From: Clostridia bacterium
GTDB taxonomy: Bacteria > Bacillota > Clostridia > Oscillospirales > Acutalibacteraceae
Length of the DNA: 64,000 bases
Direction of reading: 5' to 3'
NCBI GenBank assembly: GCA_017399535.1
Contig: JAFQBX010000034.1
Span: forward strand, 62,001-126,000
In this document: one piece after another, positions 1 through 9,800 of the stretch
How positions within the stretch are numbered: the stretch's first letter is position 1
Layout of the letters: every line of letters begins with the position of its first letter
The notes under the pieces: generated by a model
The model's database searches: none
Told to the model about the DNA's origin: nothing
Seen by the model: only the letters and a program-made list of their open reading frames with translations
Position numbers and translations under genes: made by a program

Positions 1-150
1 TTCGCATAAATTCGACATGACTCATAGCAACAAATCCTTGTAATACATAAAGTATTACTGCGCTTTTTGCCTTAATCGACAGAAATCTACGCTATTTATA
101 GGTGCTACGCAGTTTTGAAGTGGAAACTTTTTAGATTAACAAATAACAAA

Positions 151-186
151 AATCCCGGAATGCTGTCGCATTTCGGGATTTTTTTA
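151..186. terminator. Bidirectional intrinsic terminator
   Basis: A 13-bp stem (151-163 with 168-180, one G-U pair) with a TGTC loop is followed by seven T on the plus strand and by TTTTTG on the minus strand. It can end a gene entering the window on the plus strand and the ribbon-helix-helix gene on the minus strand. I could not assign bases 1-150 to a gene. Confidence 0.8.
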
Positions 187-244
187 TGAAGCTAAGCGGA
201 AAAGTGGACGTTCAAAACCATTTTATCACTATGACATCCCGCCC

Positions 245-409
245 TTAGTCACGGCTCGTTTTTTCTTGTTGATTGAAATGTTGCTTCAACACCATGTTGA
301 TATATTGAGATAGGGAACGATCGTCTTTTTCTGCTTCGTTTTTTGCTGTTTCCAGGATATCGCTGTCAATGGTAATGCTGATTTTTTCTTTTAATGGTCG
401 CAACATCAT
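245..409 (-). CDS. Small ribbon-helix-helix (CopG/Arc-like) protein
   Basis: A 54-residue protein starting MMLRPLKEKISITIDSD. The basic N-terminal strand (KEKISITID), a helix rich in A, K and E, and the ending SLSQYINMVLKQHF are the strand-helix-helix layout of MetJ/Arc DNA-binding proteins. Such proteins are usually antitoxins or plasmid and phage repressors that bind DNA as dimers. A GAGGTG ribosome site lies just before two adjacent ATG codons (409 and 406), so the exact start is uncertain by one codon. It is divergent from the promoter at 466-494, so it could regulate itself or the neighbouring small genes. No toxin gene is recognisable beside it, so the antitoxin role is only a possibility. 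Confidence 0.7.
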   Translation of the reverse strand: MMLRPLKEKISITIDSDILETAKNEAEKDDRSLSQYINMVLKQHFNQQEKTSRD

Positions 410-465
410 CACCTCGAAAATAATTTAAAATCCAAAAATAATTATAAAAGAAATCAAAAAAAATA

Positions 466-494
466 TTGACAAGTGCGATAAAGTAGGATAAAAT
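466..494 (+). promoter_or_regulatory. Sigma-A type promoter for the two small membrane genes
   Basis: TTGACA at 466-471, 17-base spacer, TAAAAT at 489-494. It is about 110 bases upstream of the first small ORF at 604 and divergent from the ribbon-helix-helix gene. Confidence 0.65.
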
Positions 495-603
495 AATCCG
501 ACAGAAAGACCTAGTTTTTGACAAAAAAAGTTATAATTTTCCTTTTATTTGTCTAATTTGACGTATTTGGAAATTTGTGTCAATTGCTTAATAAGGTGGT
601 TTA

Positions 604-744
604 ATGCTTAATTTTATTTTTGGTATAATTGTTGGTAGCGGTTTTTCCTTTTTAGTTTTTTCGGTTTTCAGCGTTAGCAGGATTAAAGAAACTGATGATA
701 AACTTGATAACGATTTAGAGCTAAAGGGAACCAATAATGAATAA
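604..744 (+). CDS. Tiny single-pass membrane protein, unknown function
   Basis: A 46-residue ORF. It has one hydrophobic segment (about residues 2-24, glycine-containing, rich in F, I and V) followed by a charged tail (RIKETDDKLDNDLELK). An AAGGTGG ribosome site lies five bases upstream of the ATG. Its stop overlaps the start of the next small gene (737), which suggests translational coupling. Short clostridial proteins with a glycine-rich helix and a charged tail, such as DUF3789, are often found on mobile elements. The resemblance is only general, so no function is claimed. Confidence 0.5.
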   Translation: MLNFIFGIIVGSGFSFLVFSVFSVSRIKETDDKLDNDLELKGTNNE

Positions 745-958
745 TGCTAACCCAATAGTAATTTTTGCAATTGCAGCAGTAGTGCTTTTGATATTGTTTG
801 TAATTTTGATTGGACTTATTCAGTTTTATAACGAATTTATAACCGAGCTACAATATCTTAGCAGTGAAATTGAAAGAACTGACGGGGAGGAAAGGGCATA
901 CTGGTTATCGCGAAAACGAAGATTATGGCTTTCACTCCTTCCATTTGTAAAATATTAA
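737..958 (+). CDS. Small membrane protein, unknown function
   Basis: A 73-residue protein with one long hydrophobic segment (about residues 7-29) followed by an acidic then basic amphipathic tail (ELQYLSSEIERTDGEE, then SRKRRLW). It overlaps the preceding tiny gene by eight bases and has AAAGGGA upstream of the ATG. The two look like a co-translated pair of membrane peptides. A holin or peptide toxin would have this size, but nothing in the sequence shows that. No family recognised. Confidence 0.5.
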   Translation: MNNANPIVIFAIAAVVLLILFVILIGLIQFYNEFITELQYLSSEIERTDGEERAYWLSRKRRLWLSLLPFVKY

Positions 959-987
959 ACACACAAAGTTTTCACAAACAATACTCA

Positions 988-1016
988 TTGAACACCGATT
1001 GCTATTATGTTATAAT
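988..1016 (+). promoter_or_regulatory. Promoter of the 132-residue protein/nuclease operon
   Basis: TTGAAC at 988-993, 17-base spacer, perfect TATAAT at 1011-1016. Transcription would start near 1022, about 30 bases before the ATG at 1054. Confidence 0.7.
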
Positions 1017-1053
1017 TAAATTGAATAATAAATAATTTTTTGGCAGGTGTAGT

Positions 1054-1452
1054 ATGAATATTATTATTTGTGTTGATGATAATAACGGCTTACTTTTTAA
1101 CCGCCGTCGTCAGAGTAGGGACAGAGCTTTATGTGAAAGGGTGGTTGCCCTCTCGTCCCAATCGACCTTGTGGATGAATGAATATTCGTCATCTCTTTTT
1201 TCTGCTGAATCGGTGAAGGTGGACTCTGATTTTCTCGAAAAGGCAGGGGAAGGCGACTATTGCTTTATCGAAAATGTTGATTTCACACCTTATCTAAATA
1301 AAATTGAAAGAATAATAATCTATCGTTGGAATAGAGCTTATCCTTCGGATACGGTGTTTGACGATAGCATTTTAACCTCGCGTATGCTCATAAAATCCAC
1401 TGATTTCGCGGGATTTTCGCATGAAAAAATTACGGAGGAAATATACGAATGA
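1054..1452 (+). CDS. Conserved clostridial protein of unknown function, nuclease operon partner
   Basis: A 132-residue soluble protein starting MNIIICVDDNNGLLFNRRRQ, followed by a SRDRALCE motif. I recall similar short proteins in Clostridia, sometimes automatically labelled ribonuclease Z. However, no metallo-beta-lactamase motif (HxHxDH) is present, so that label is not supported. There is no signal peptide, so it is probably cytoplasmic. The start has a GGCAGGTG site and a good promoter. The stop overlaps the start of the nuclease gene by four bases, so the two are co-translated and probably work together. The charged SRDR stretch may mark a conserved functional site. Function unknown. Confidence 0.75.
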   Translation: MNIIICVDDNNGLLFNRRRQSRDRALCERVVALSSQSTLWMNEYSSSLFSAESVKVDSDFLEKAGEGDYCFIENVDFTPYLNKIERIIIYRWNRAYPSDTVFDDSILTSRMLIKSTDFAGFSHEKITEEIYE

Positions 1453-2441
1453 CAAAGCTTAAACTGATTAGACTGATAGTTGCGCTGATACTTATTATCG
1501 CATTATTCACCTCTTGCGATGGCGGGACGGCTTTGTCGTCGCCGTCGTCCTTTGACACAGCTCCACAGGTGTCGGAGGACGATGTTTTTAGTGCAGGTAG
1601 CGTGTACGAATCCACGCCTCAATCAAGCGGTGAAACCGTCGGTGAAAATGGCAATTTTGCGACCATCGACAGCATTCCTAAATATAACGGTAAAAATGCT
1701 TATGTCGCGATAAACGATAATGTCCCCGAATTTACTGCAACCGAACTTGTTACTGATTCGTACGAAAGGTATTCACCTCTTGATAGTTTAGCCAGATGCG
1801 GTGTAGCGATGTCCTGTATCGGACGGGATATAATGCCCACCGAGGAGCGAGGAAGCATCGGCTCGGTCAAGCCGAGCGGCTGGGTGACCGCAAAGTATGA
1901 CATCGTTGACGGAAAGTATCTTTATAACCGATGCCATCTAATCGGCTTTCAGCTCACAGGCGAAAATGCCAACGAAAGAAACCTCATCACAGGTACACGG
2001 TATCTGAATATCGAGGGAATGCTGCCCTTTGAGAATATGATTGCCGACTATGTAAAAGAAACGGGAAACCACGTTATTTATCGCGTGACTCCGATTTTCA
2101 GCGGAAATAATCTCGTATGCGACGGCGTTCAGATGGAGGCGATTTCGGTCGAAGATAAGGGCGACGGAATATGCTTTAACGTGTTCGCCTATAACGTTCA
2201 GCCCGGAATAATGATTGATTATGCCACCGGCGAAAGTTGGCTTGATAACGGTAATTCTACCTCATCAAACGGCGACGAAAACGAAGCTGAATACGTCTTA
2301 AACACCAATTCTAAAAAGATTCACCGACCTACTTGCAGCAGCGTAAAGGACATGAATCCCGATAATAAGAAGGTGTCCAACGAGTCAAAGAAAACGCTGA
2401 TAAATAAGGGCTATTCGTCCTGCAAATTATGCAATCCGTAA
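1449..2441 (+). CDS. Secreted DNA/RNA non-specific endonuclease lipoprotein with C-terminal Cys domain
   Basis: A 330-residue protein. Residues about 5-24 form a signal sequence ending in a lipobox-like LFTSC, so it is probably anchored outside the membrane as a lipoprotein. A low-complexity S/P/T linker follows. The catalytic domain carries NRCHLIGFQL, the beta-beta-alpha nuclease motif (DRGH in classical NucA/EndA enzymes, RCHL in this clostridial branch), then NERNLITGTRYLN, which supplies the metal-binding Asn. The last 50 residues (HRPTCSSVKDM, then CKLC) resemble the small Ada-like metal-binding domain appended to other secreted nucleases. A GGAGGAAA site precedes the ATG, which overlaps the upstream stop. 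Likely roles are nutrient scavenging from DNA or competence-like uptake. The family call is firm; the biological role is inference. Confidence 0.88.
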   Translation: MTKLKLIRLIVALILIIALFTSCDGGTALSSPSSFDTAPQVSEDDVFSAGSVYESTPQSSGETVGENGNFATIDSIPKYNGKNAYVAINDNVPEFTATELVTDSYERYSPLDSLARCGVAMSCIGRDIMPTEERGSIGSVKPSGWVTAKYDIVDGKYLYNRCHLIGFQLTGENANERNLITGTRYLNIEGMLPFENMIADYVKETGNHVIYRVTPIFSGNNLVCDGVQMEAISVEDKGDGICFNVFAYNVQPGIMIDYATGESWLDNGNSTSSNGDENEAEYVLNTNSKKIHRPTCSSVKDMNPDNKKVSNESKKTLINKGYSSCKLCNP

Positions 2442-2460
2442 AAATGAATTATAATAATTT

Positions 2461-2498
2461 AAACCGCTCTTTTAAAGGAAAAAGAGCGGTTTATTTTT
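2461..2498. terminator. Bidirectional terminator between nuclease and pyr operons
   Basis: A near-perfect inverted repeat built on AAACCGCTCTTTT, followed by a T-rich run on the plus strand and AAATTATT on the minus strand. It separates two convergent operons. Confidence 0.8.
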
Positions 2499-2504
2499 AT
2501 AAAC

Positions 2505-2918
2505 TTATGCTTTTGTGTCGCAGTAAATACAGCGATAGATACCATTTTCCTTGTTGGTGAGACGGAAAATGTGATGAATATCCTGTTCGGTTGAGGTGAT
2601 GCAACGCGGATTTTTACAATGGAGAATGTCGGTGAGTCGCTCGGGAAGATCAATGTGTTTTTTTTCGGCGACCTTTCCGTCACGAACAATGCAAACCGTG
2701 ATATTCGGGCTGATGAAACCGAGGACATCAAAGTTGATTTCGATGTCGCAGTCGATTTTGATAATATCCTTTTTGCACATTTTGTTGCTCGGTACGTTTT
2801 TGAGAATTGCAACGGTGCAATCGAGCTTGTCCAGATTGAGCATATCGTAAATCTGCATGGCCTTGCCGCAGGTGATATGGTCAATTACTATTCCGTTTTT
2901 AATCGAGTCAACCCTCAT
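2505..2918 (-). CDS. pyrI: Aspartate carbamoyltransferase regulatory subunit
   Basis: A 137-residue PyrI homologue. It lacks catalytic activity. In known enzymes it forms dimers that bridge PyrB trimers, binds CTP/ATP and confers allosteric control. The N-terminal part (VDSIKNGIVIDHIT) matches the nucleotide-binding allosteric domain. The C-terminal zinc domain keeps all four ligands: C101, C106, C130 and C133. It is slightly shorter than the E. coli protein (about 153). It is the last gene of the pyr operon; its ATG overlaps the pyrB stop at 2918, so the two subunits are translated together. A terminator follows. A PyrI-controlled ATCase is a feature of several Clostridia. Confidence 0.95.
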   Translation of the reverse strand: MRVDSIKNGIVIDHITCGKAMQIYDMLNLDKLDCTVAILKNVPSNKMCKKDIIKIDCDIEINFDVLGFISPNITVCIVRDGKVAEKKHIDLPERLTDILHCKNPRCITSTEQDIHHIFRLTNKENGIYRCIYCDTKA

Positions 2919-3832
2919 TATTCCACCTCCAAAAGCTTCAGAATGAGCGCCATTCTGATATACTTGCCGTATTTTGCCTGTCTGAAATAACTTGCGCGTT
3001 TGTCGCTGTCAACCGCGGTAGAAATTTCGTTTACGCGGGGTAGCGGATGCATGACAATCATGTTTTCTTTCGCGTTTTTAAGTTTTTCCGGGGTGAGAAT
3101 ATAGCTGTCTTTTAATCTGAGATAATCCTCTTCGTTAAAGAAACGTTCACGCTGAACTCGTGTCATGTATAGAATATCGAGCTCACTCATAGCGTCGTCG
3201 AGGGAGGTTGTCTGCTCATAAGGAATGTTGTTTGCCTTAATGTGAGCATCCTTAACGTAGCTCGGCAGTTCCAGTTCCTTTGGTGAAATGAGTACGAATT
3301 TGATGCCACTGTATCGTGAAAGGGCGGCAATCAGCGAGTGAACCGTTCTACCGAATTTGAGGTCGCCGCAAAGTCCGACCGTCAGGTTATCGAGACGTCC
3401 CATTTCACGCTTTATGGTAAGAAGGTCGGTCAGCGTTTGGGTCGGGTGGTTGTGACCGCCGTCACCTGCATTGATAATCGGCACGTCACTCTTCATCGAT
3501 GCGACCAGAGGCGCCCCTTCCTTCGGGTGACGCATTGCGATAACATCGGCATATCCACCTACAACCGCAATCGTGTCCGAAACGCTTTCACCCTTTGCCG
3601 ACGAGCTTGAATTAGCTTCCGAAAAGCCGAGTACATTTCCGCCAAGCTCCATCATCGCCGCTTCAAAGGACAATCTCGTTCTCGTTGACGGCTCAAAGAA
3701 AAGGGTAGCGAGCTTCTTATATCGGCATTTTTCGCGATAATTATCGGGATTTTCAATAATATCGTTGGCAGTGTCGATAAGCTGCTCAATTTCACTTGTG
3801 GAAAGATCCAATATATCTATCAGATTTTTCAT
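2918..3832 (-). CDS. pyrB: Aspartate carbamoyltransferase catalytic subunit
   Basis: A 304-residue enzyme that condenses carbamoyl phosphate and aspartate to carbamoyl aspartate, the committed pyrimidine step. Visible motifs are [13 protein letters not shown] (residues about 46-58, carbamoyl-phosphate binding), [10 protein letters not shown] (about 124-132) and HPLPRVNEI near the C terminus. The reading frame is open further upstream to 3853. The start at 3832 is preferred because GGAGGA lies five bases before that ATG, the length then matches the family, and it forms a tight stop-start overlap with pyrE. Its own stop overlaps the pyrI start. Confidence 0.96.
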   Translation of the reverse strand: MKNLIDILDLSTSEIEQLIDTANDIIENPDNYREKCRYKKLATLFFEPSTRTRLSFEAAMMELGGNVLGFSEANSSSSAKGESVSDTIAVVGGYADVIAMRHPKEGAPLVASMKSDVPIINAGDGGHNHPTQTLTDLLTIKREMGRLDNLTVGLCGDLKFGRTVHSLIAALSRYSGIKFVLISPKELELPSYVKDAHIKANNIPYEQTTSLDDAMSELDILYMTRVQRERFFNEEDYLRLKDSYILTPEKLKNAKENMIVMHPLPRVNEISTAVDSDKRASYFRQAKYGKYIRMALILKLLEVE

Positions 3833-4479
3833 TATTTTCCTCCGTTTATCCATCCTTCGTCCGACGGATTATTACGGAAAGCAATCAAGCGGCTGACGTC
3901 TTCGGGCTTGATATAGCTTTCCTCAGCTGCGATTTCTGCGATTGTGTCAAAGTTTGTTAAGCTAACGTTTTTAACCTTTGCTTCGGCGAGACGGTCGATA
4001 CCCTTTTGCATGCCGTAGGTAAAGATGCTTACGATACCGAGAACCTCGGCGCCTGCTTCGCGAAGTACGTTGACTACCTCAATAACGCTGCCGCCTGTCG
4101 AAATGAGATCCTCAACAACGACTACCTTCTGTCCCTTTTCGAGCTTGCCTTCGATCTGGTTTCCGCGACCGTGGTCCTTTGCTCCCGAGCGAACATAGCC
4201 CATCGGCATATCGAGAATGTGTGCGGTGATGGCTGCGTGAGCGATGCCTGCTGTCGATGTACCCATAAGCACTTCGGCATCGGGGTATTCGCGCTTAATT
4301 GTCTCTGCGAGTGCGTTTTCAACGTCGTTTCTTACCTTCGGAGCGGTGAGGGTGAGACGGTTGTCGCAATAAACGGGGCTCTTGATTCCGCTTGCCCATG
4401 TAAACGGCTCGTCAGGACGGAAGAAAACCGCCTTTATCGAGAGAAGGTCCTTTGCAATAAGCTTTTCTGTGTTATTCAT
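3832..4479 (-). CDS. pyrE: Orotate phosphoribosyltransferase
   Basis: A 215-residue enzyme that transfers phosphoribose from PRPP to orotate, giving OMP. The PRPP-binding loop [13 protein letters not shown] (residues about 119-131) and the mobile loop [11 protein letters not shown] are intact. The frame extends upstream to a TTG at 4503. The ATG at 4479 is chosen because GAAAGGA precedes it and the extension would overlap pyrF without a ribosome site. It lies in the pyr operon between pyrF and pyrB and is probably coupled to both. Confidence 0.95.
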   Translation of the reverse strand: MNNTEKLIAKDLLSIKAVFFRPDEPFTWASGIKSPVYCDNRLTLTAPKVRNDVENALAETIKREYPDAEVLMGTSTAGIAHAAITAHILDMPMGYVRSGAKDHGRGNQIEGKLEKGQKVVVVEDLISTGGSVIEVVNVLREAGAEVLGIVSIFTYGMQKGIDRLAEAKVKNVSLTNFDTIAEIAAEESYIKPEDVSRLIAFRNNPSDEGWINGGK

Positions 4480-4492
4480 GTTAATTTTCCTT

Positions 4493-5191
4493 TCAGTCAA
4501 CAAATTCGCTTACACAGCGTTCGTATGCGGCAACAGGGTCGGCTGCTGCGGTGATGGGACGACCTACTACAATGTAGTCGGAGCCGATTTCCTTAGCTCT
4601 GGCGGGTGTGGTAACGCGTACCTGGTCGCCGATATCTCCGTCGGCAAAGCGTACACCGGGAGTTACGGTGACAAAGTCGTTTCCGCAAACCTCATGAACC
4701 TTTTCAGCTTCAAGCGGAGAGCAGACAACGCCGTCGAGTCCTGCAACCTTTGCACATTTCGCATAGTGCATTACAACCTTATCGAGTGGCTCGTCGATGA
4801 GCAGGTCGCTCTTCATTCTTTCTTCACTTGTCGATGTCAGCTGAGTAACGGCAATGAGCATCGGACGGCTTCCGTCCTCACGAGTGAGACCCTCGATAGC
4901 GGCTTCCATCATGGCAACCGTACCTGAAGCGTGAAGATTACACATATCAACGTCCAGACGGGACAAAACGCTCATTGACTTTTTAACCGTGTTGGGAATA
5001 TCGTGAAGCTTTAAATCGAGAAAAATCTTATGTCCTCTTGCCTTAATTTCGCGGACAATGTCGGGACCTTCGGCGTAATAAAGCTCCATACCAATCTTTA
5101 CAAAGGGCTTTTTGCCACCGAATTTGTCTAGAAATTCGAGAACCTCTTTCTTTCCTGCAAAGTCGCAGGCAACTATAACGTCCTTACCCAT
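4493..5191 (-). CDS. pyrF: Orotidine 5'-phosphate decarboxylase
   Basis: A 232-residue TIM-barrel enzyme that decarboxylates OMP to UMP. The catalytic DxKxxD motif is seen in FLDLKLHDIPNTV (D59, K61, D64). VTPGVRF and YIVVGRPIT match the phosphate-binding loops. Length and motif spacing are those of the group 1 bacterial family. The start codon overlaps the pyrD stop at 5191, and pyrE follows after a short gap, so expression is polycistronic. Confidence 0.96.
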   Translation of the reverse strand: MGKDVIVACDFAGKKEVLEFLDKFGGKKPFVKIGMELYYAEGPDIVREIKARGHKIFLDLKLHDIPNTVKKSMSVLSRLDVDMCNLHASGTVAMMEAAIEGLTREDGSRPMLIAVTQLTSTSEERMKSDLLIDEPLDKVVMHYAKCAKVAGLDGVVCSPLEAEKVHEVCGNDFVTVTPGVRFADGDIGDQVRVTTPARAKEIGSDYIVVGRPITAAADPVAAYERCVSEFVD

Positions 5192-6102
5192 TAGTGTGCG
5201 CCTCCTATTATTTCACTTAATGAATTTATATTGTACTTTGTCATTTCCTCGGGTAACTGTTCGATAATTTCCTTGCAAACAAAGGGATTTATAAGATTTG
5301 CCGCACCGATTTGAACGGCTGTGGCACCTGCAAGCATCATTTCGATAACGTCCTTTGCCGTCGAAACGCCGCCCATTCCTATAATCGGAATTTTCACCGC
5401 GTCATAAACCTGATAAACCATTCTGAGCGCTACCGGGAGAATTGCACTGCCCGAAAAACCGCCCATTTTGTTTGCTATAATTGGTTTTTTGGTTTTGAGG
5501 TCGATTCGCATACCGAGCAGCGTGTTTATCATGCTGATTCCGTCTGCGCCTGCGTCCTCACACGCCTTTGCAATTTCGACAATGTCGGTTACGTTGGGGC
5601 TGAGCTTAATATAAATCGGCTTGGTTGTAACCGCTTTGACCCTCTTTGTCACCTCGGCGGCCATTTTCGGGTCGGTGCCGAAGCTCATTCCGCCGTTATG
5701 CACGTTCGGACAGCTGATATTGACTTCTAAAAGACCGACTTGCTCCTGTGACTCGAGCATTTGGCAGGTTTCGGCATATTCGTCGAGCGAAAAACCGCCC
5801 ACGTTTGCAATAACCTTTTTCGAAAAACATTCCTTTAATTTAGGAAGCTCCTCGCTGATAACCTTTTCAACGCCGGGGTTTTGAAGTCCTACGCTGTTAA
5901 TCATTCCTGCGGGACATTCGGCAATTCTCGGTGTCGGGTTGCCGAATCTTGCTTCGCGAGTAGTACCTTTGAATGAGAAGGAGCCGAGGCAGTTGATGTC
6001 ATAAAGCTCTGCGTATTCGTAGCCGTAACCGAATGTACCGCTAGCGGGAATAATCGGGTTATCGAGTACGAGTCCGCTGAGCGAAACCGATGTATCTACC
6101 AT
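5191..6102 (-). CDS. pyrD: Dihydroorotate dehydrogenase, class 1B catalytic subunit
   Basis: A 303-residue FMN-dependent enzyme that oxidises dihydroorotate to orotate. It is a class 1B type (PyrDB): the active-site base is a cysteine in [11 protein letters not shown] (C131), and it sits beside PyrK, the electron-transfer partner that passes electrons to NAD. The FMN-binding glycine loops ([18 protein letters not shown]) are present. It overlaps the end of pyrK by seven bases and pyrF by one, which supports equimolar translation of the PyrD-PyrK heterotetramer. Confidence 0.96.
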   Translation of the reverse strand: MVDTSVSLSGLVLDNPIIPASGTFGYGYEYAELYDINCLGSFSFKGTTREARFGNPTPRIAECPAGMINSVGLQNPGVEKVISEELPKLKECFSKKVIANVGGFSLDEYAETCQMLESQEQVGLLEVNISCPNVHNGGMSFGTDPKMAAEVTKRVKAVTTKPIYIKLSPNVTDIVEIAKACEDAGADGISMINTLLGMRIDLKTKKPIIANKMGGFSGSAILPVALRMVYQVYDAVKIPIIGMGGVSTAKDVIEMMLAGATAVQIGAANLINPFVCKEIIEQLPEEMTKYNINSLSEIIGGAH

Positions 6103-6827
6103 ATAATCTCCTCCTTTATAAGTACGGGTCCGTCCTTGCAGATTCGCTTGTTGCCGTACTTTGTCTTACACGAGCAGCCCATACAAGCACCGAATCCGCA
6201 GCCCATTCTTTCCTCAAAGCTGAGCTGACCGGATGTCTTGCTCACGTTGTAAATCGCCTTTAACATCGGCTCGGGACCGCAGGTGTAAAAGAAGCTGTAA
6301 TCAAGGTCAGACATAGCGTCGGTGACAAAGCCCTTTATACCATAGCTGCCGTCAGCCGTTGTAACATAAACGACAGCGCCGAGTGCCTTGAATTCATTTT
6401 CGTAAAAAACGTCGTCGGCACTGTTAAAGCCGAGGATTACGGTCGGCTTTTTACCCTCCGCAACCAGTTTTTTACACAGATTATAAAGAGGAGGTACGCC
6501 GACTCCACCGCCGAGCAAAAGCGGCTTTTCTCCCGAAAGGGAGGTATCGTATCCGTTACCGAGCCCGGTCAGAACATCTAACTCGGTTCCATTTTCGTAT
6601 TTGCTCATTGCCGCGGTACCCTCACCGACGGTTTTATAAATGAGGGTAAGCTCATTTTTATCATAATCACATACCGAAATCGGTCGGCGGAGATAAAATC
6701 CGTCGAGCTTAATGTTCACAAACTGGCCCGGAGCGGTAATATCGTTGGTGTTACCCGAAAGAACCATTTTAAAAACGTCTTTTGCGATTTTTTCCTGTGA
6801 TTTTATCACAAAAATTTCTTGTTTCAT
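6096..6827 (-). CDS. pyrK: Dihydroorotate dehydrogenase electron transfer subunit
   Basis: A 243-residue flavoprotein with an FAD-binding ferredoxin-reductase fold ([12 protein letters not shown] is the flavin-binding RxxS-type motif). A nucleotide-binding [12 protein letters not shown] segment follows. The C terminus carries a [2Fe-2S] cluster bound by C210, C215, C218 and C230. It moves electrons from FMN in PyrD to NAD+. The gene follows carB by about 11 bases and overlaps pyrD. All cofactor ligands are present, so it should be functional. Confidence 0.95.
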   Translation of the reverse strand: MKQEIFVIKSQEKIAKDVFKMVLSGNTNDITAPGQFVNIKLDGFYLRRPISVCDYDKNELTLIYKTVGEGTAAMSKYENGTELDVLTGLGNGYDTSLSGEKPLLLGGGVGVPPLYNLCKKLVAEGKKPTVILGFNSADDVFYENEFKALGAVVYVTTADGSYGIKGFVTDAMSDLDYSFFYTCGPEPMLKAIYNVSKTSGQLSFEERMGCGFGACMGCSCKTKYGNKRICKDGPVLIKEEIIW

Positions 6828-6838
6828 ACTTTTCTTCC

Positions 6839-9800
6839 TTATGCGTCGATTGTCGAAATGCAGAGAGTAGTCTCTTCCAAAACGTCGAGGAGAATTGCAA
6901 CCGTGTCGAGCGAGGTAAAGATGTTCACGTTGTTTTCGGTTGCCAGACGGCGAATCTGTCGTCCGTCGTCAGCAGTAGTTGCCGAGCGGCTGATATCGCT
7001 TGTGTTAATAATATAAGCGATGTGTCCCTGACGGATTGCCTGCGGAATTTCTTCACTGCCTTCGCTGATTTTGGCGAGAGCGTGTGTGCGAATTCCGTTG
7101 GCTTTGAGAAATTCGGCTGTGCCGCGTGTTGCCTCGATATTAAATCCGAGGTTGTAGAAACGGCGAATAAGGGGCAATGCCTCGTCCTTGTCCTTGTTCG
7201 AAACGGTGACAAAAACTGTACCGTAATTCTGAAGTTTCATGCCCGATGCTTGAAGCGCCTTATACATAGCGCGATAGAATTTATCGTCGTAGCCGATTGC
7301 TTCACCTGTCGATTTCATTTCGGGAGAAAGGTAGGCATCAAGACCGCGAATCTTATTAAAGGAGAATACAGGAACCTTTACGTACCAGCGCTTTTTCTCC
7401 TCGGGATAGATGTCGAATATGCCCTGTTCTTTCAAGCTTTTGCCGAGAATAACCTCGGTCGCAATATCTGCCAAGCTGTAACCGGTCGCTTTTGAAAGGA
7501 AGGGAACGGTTCTCGATGAACGGGGGTTAACCTCGATGATGAAAACGTTGTCGTCCTTGTCAACGATAAACTGAATGTTGTAAAGTCCTACGATACCAAT
7601 GCCGAGACCGAGTTTTATAGCATATTGAAGAATTGTGCCCTTTACCTTGTCCGAAATGCTGAATGTCGGATAAACGCTGATTGAGTCGCCGCTGTGGATA
7701 CCCGTTCTTTCAACAAGTTCCATTATACCGGGAACAAAAACATCTCGTCCGTCGCAAATGGCGTCAATTTCTACTTCTTTACCTACGATGTATTTGTCAA
7801 CAAGTACCGGCTTGTCCTCGTCGATTTCAACTGCGGTTTTCAGATAGTGGCGAAGCTGCTCTTCGGTTGCGACTATCTGCATAGCTCTGCCGCCGAGAAC
7901 GAAGCTCGGTCTTACAAGAACGGGGTAACCGATTTCGGCGGCGGCCTTTACGCCGTCCTCGATAGCGGTTACTGCCTTACCTTGCGGCTGAGGAATGTTG
8001 AGTTCTTTAAGAATCTTTTCGAATGCATCTCTGTTTTCGGCTCTTTCGATAGCGTCACAGTCGGTGCCGATAATTTTCACTCCGCGTTTTGCAAGCGGTT
8101 CGGCGAGATTGATTGCCGTCTGACCGCCGAGTGAAGCGATAACGCCTTCCGGCTTTTCCATTTCGATAAGGTTCATAACATCCTCGGTTGTGAGCGGCTC
8201 GAAATAGAGCTTGTCAGCCGTTGTATAGTCGGTCGAAACTGTTTCAGGGTTGTTATTTACGATGATTGCTTCGTAGCCCGACTTTTTAATTGTAGTAACA
8301 GCGTGAACTGTCGAATAGTCGAATTCAACACCCTGACCGATACGGATAGGACCTGCGCCGAGAACGACAATCTTTTTCTTATCCGAAAGGATGGTGTCAT
8401 TTTTCTCTTTGTATGTTGAATAGAAGTAGGGAATATATGCGTTTGTGTGGCAGGTGTCAACCATCTTATACACCGGCATAATTCCGTTATCTTTGCGGAG
8501 ATTGAATACAGTGATTTCGTCAACCTTCCACAGCTGCGAAATAAACTTGTCGCCAAAGCCCATTTTCTTTGCTTCCTTGAGGGTTTCGACGTCGAGCGGA
8601 TTTGCCTTTACTACCGTTTCAAAGTCAACAATGCGCTTAATTGCTTCGAGGAAGTATGAGGTGATTGCCGTAATTTCGTGAAGTTCCTCTACACTCATTC
8701 CGTTACGCAGAAGCTGTGCAACAGCAAAGATGCTGTCGTCGCGGAACTGCTTGATATATTCGACCATTTCGGTATTCGACATGTTATCGAATTTAGCCAT
8801 GTGAAGATGGCATACACCGATTTCGAGTGAACGGACCGATTTGAGCATACATTCTTCGAGGGTTGAGCCGATGCCCATAACCTCACCGGTTGCCTTCATC
8901 TGAGTACCGAGCGTATTTGTAGCCGAAGCAAACTTGTCAAAGGGAAAACGTGGGAATTTAGCAACTACGTAGTCGAGACGCGGCTCGAAGGCGGCGGTCG
9001 TGTTAGCGATTGCAATTTCGTCAAGTGACATTCCCACCGCAATTTTTGCTGTAACCTTTGCAATCGGGTATCCGCTTGCCTTTGATGCGAGGGCTGATGA
9101 GCGCGAAACTCGCGGATTTACCTCGATCAGATAGTATTCGGAGGAGTCGGGATTGAGCGCGAACTGAACGTTACAGCCACCCTCAATTTTGAGCTCACGA
9201 ATAATCTTGATTGCGCTGTCGTTGAGCATTTTAAGGTCGTGGTCGTTGAGGGTCATAATCGGGGCAACTACAATCGAGTCGCCTGTATGAACGCCGACAG
9301 GGTCGATATTTTCCATACCGCAGATGGTGATTGCCTTGTCATTCGAGTCACGCATAACCTCGAATTCGATTTCCTTGTATCCCTTTACGCTCTTTTCAAT
9401 CAGTACCTGGTGAACGGGGGAGAGCTTGAAGGCGTTTGTGCCGATTTCGATAAGCTCGTCTTCATTGTAAGCAAAGCCGCCGCCTGTACCGCCGAGTGTG
9501 AATGCGGGACGGAGCACAACGGGGTAACCGATTCTTTCGGCTGCCTTTTTTGCTTCGTCGAGTGAATATGTAATTTCAGAGGGAATAACCGGCTCGCCAA
9601 TCGACTGGCAAAGTTCCTTGAACATCTCGCGGTCCTCAGCGCGTTCGATACTTTCGCTGGAAGTACCGAGAAGCTGAACGCCGCATTCCTTTAAAACGCC
9701 CTTCTTTTCGAGCTGCATTGCGAGGTTGAGTCCCGTCTGACCTCCGATGCCGGGGACAATAGCGTCGGGACGCTCGTAGCGGAGAATTTTTGCTATGTAT

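Noticed and set aside
1..150. Possible end of a gene from the left
   Set aside because: No frame gives recognisable protein sequence; only the terminator is supported.
6782..7495. Long plus-strand frame opposite carB
   Set aside because: Antisense to a well-conserved enzyme, no ribosome site and no recognisable motif.
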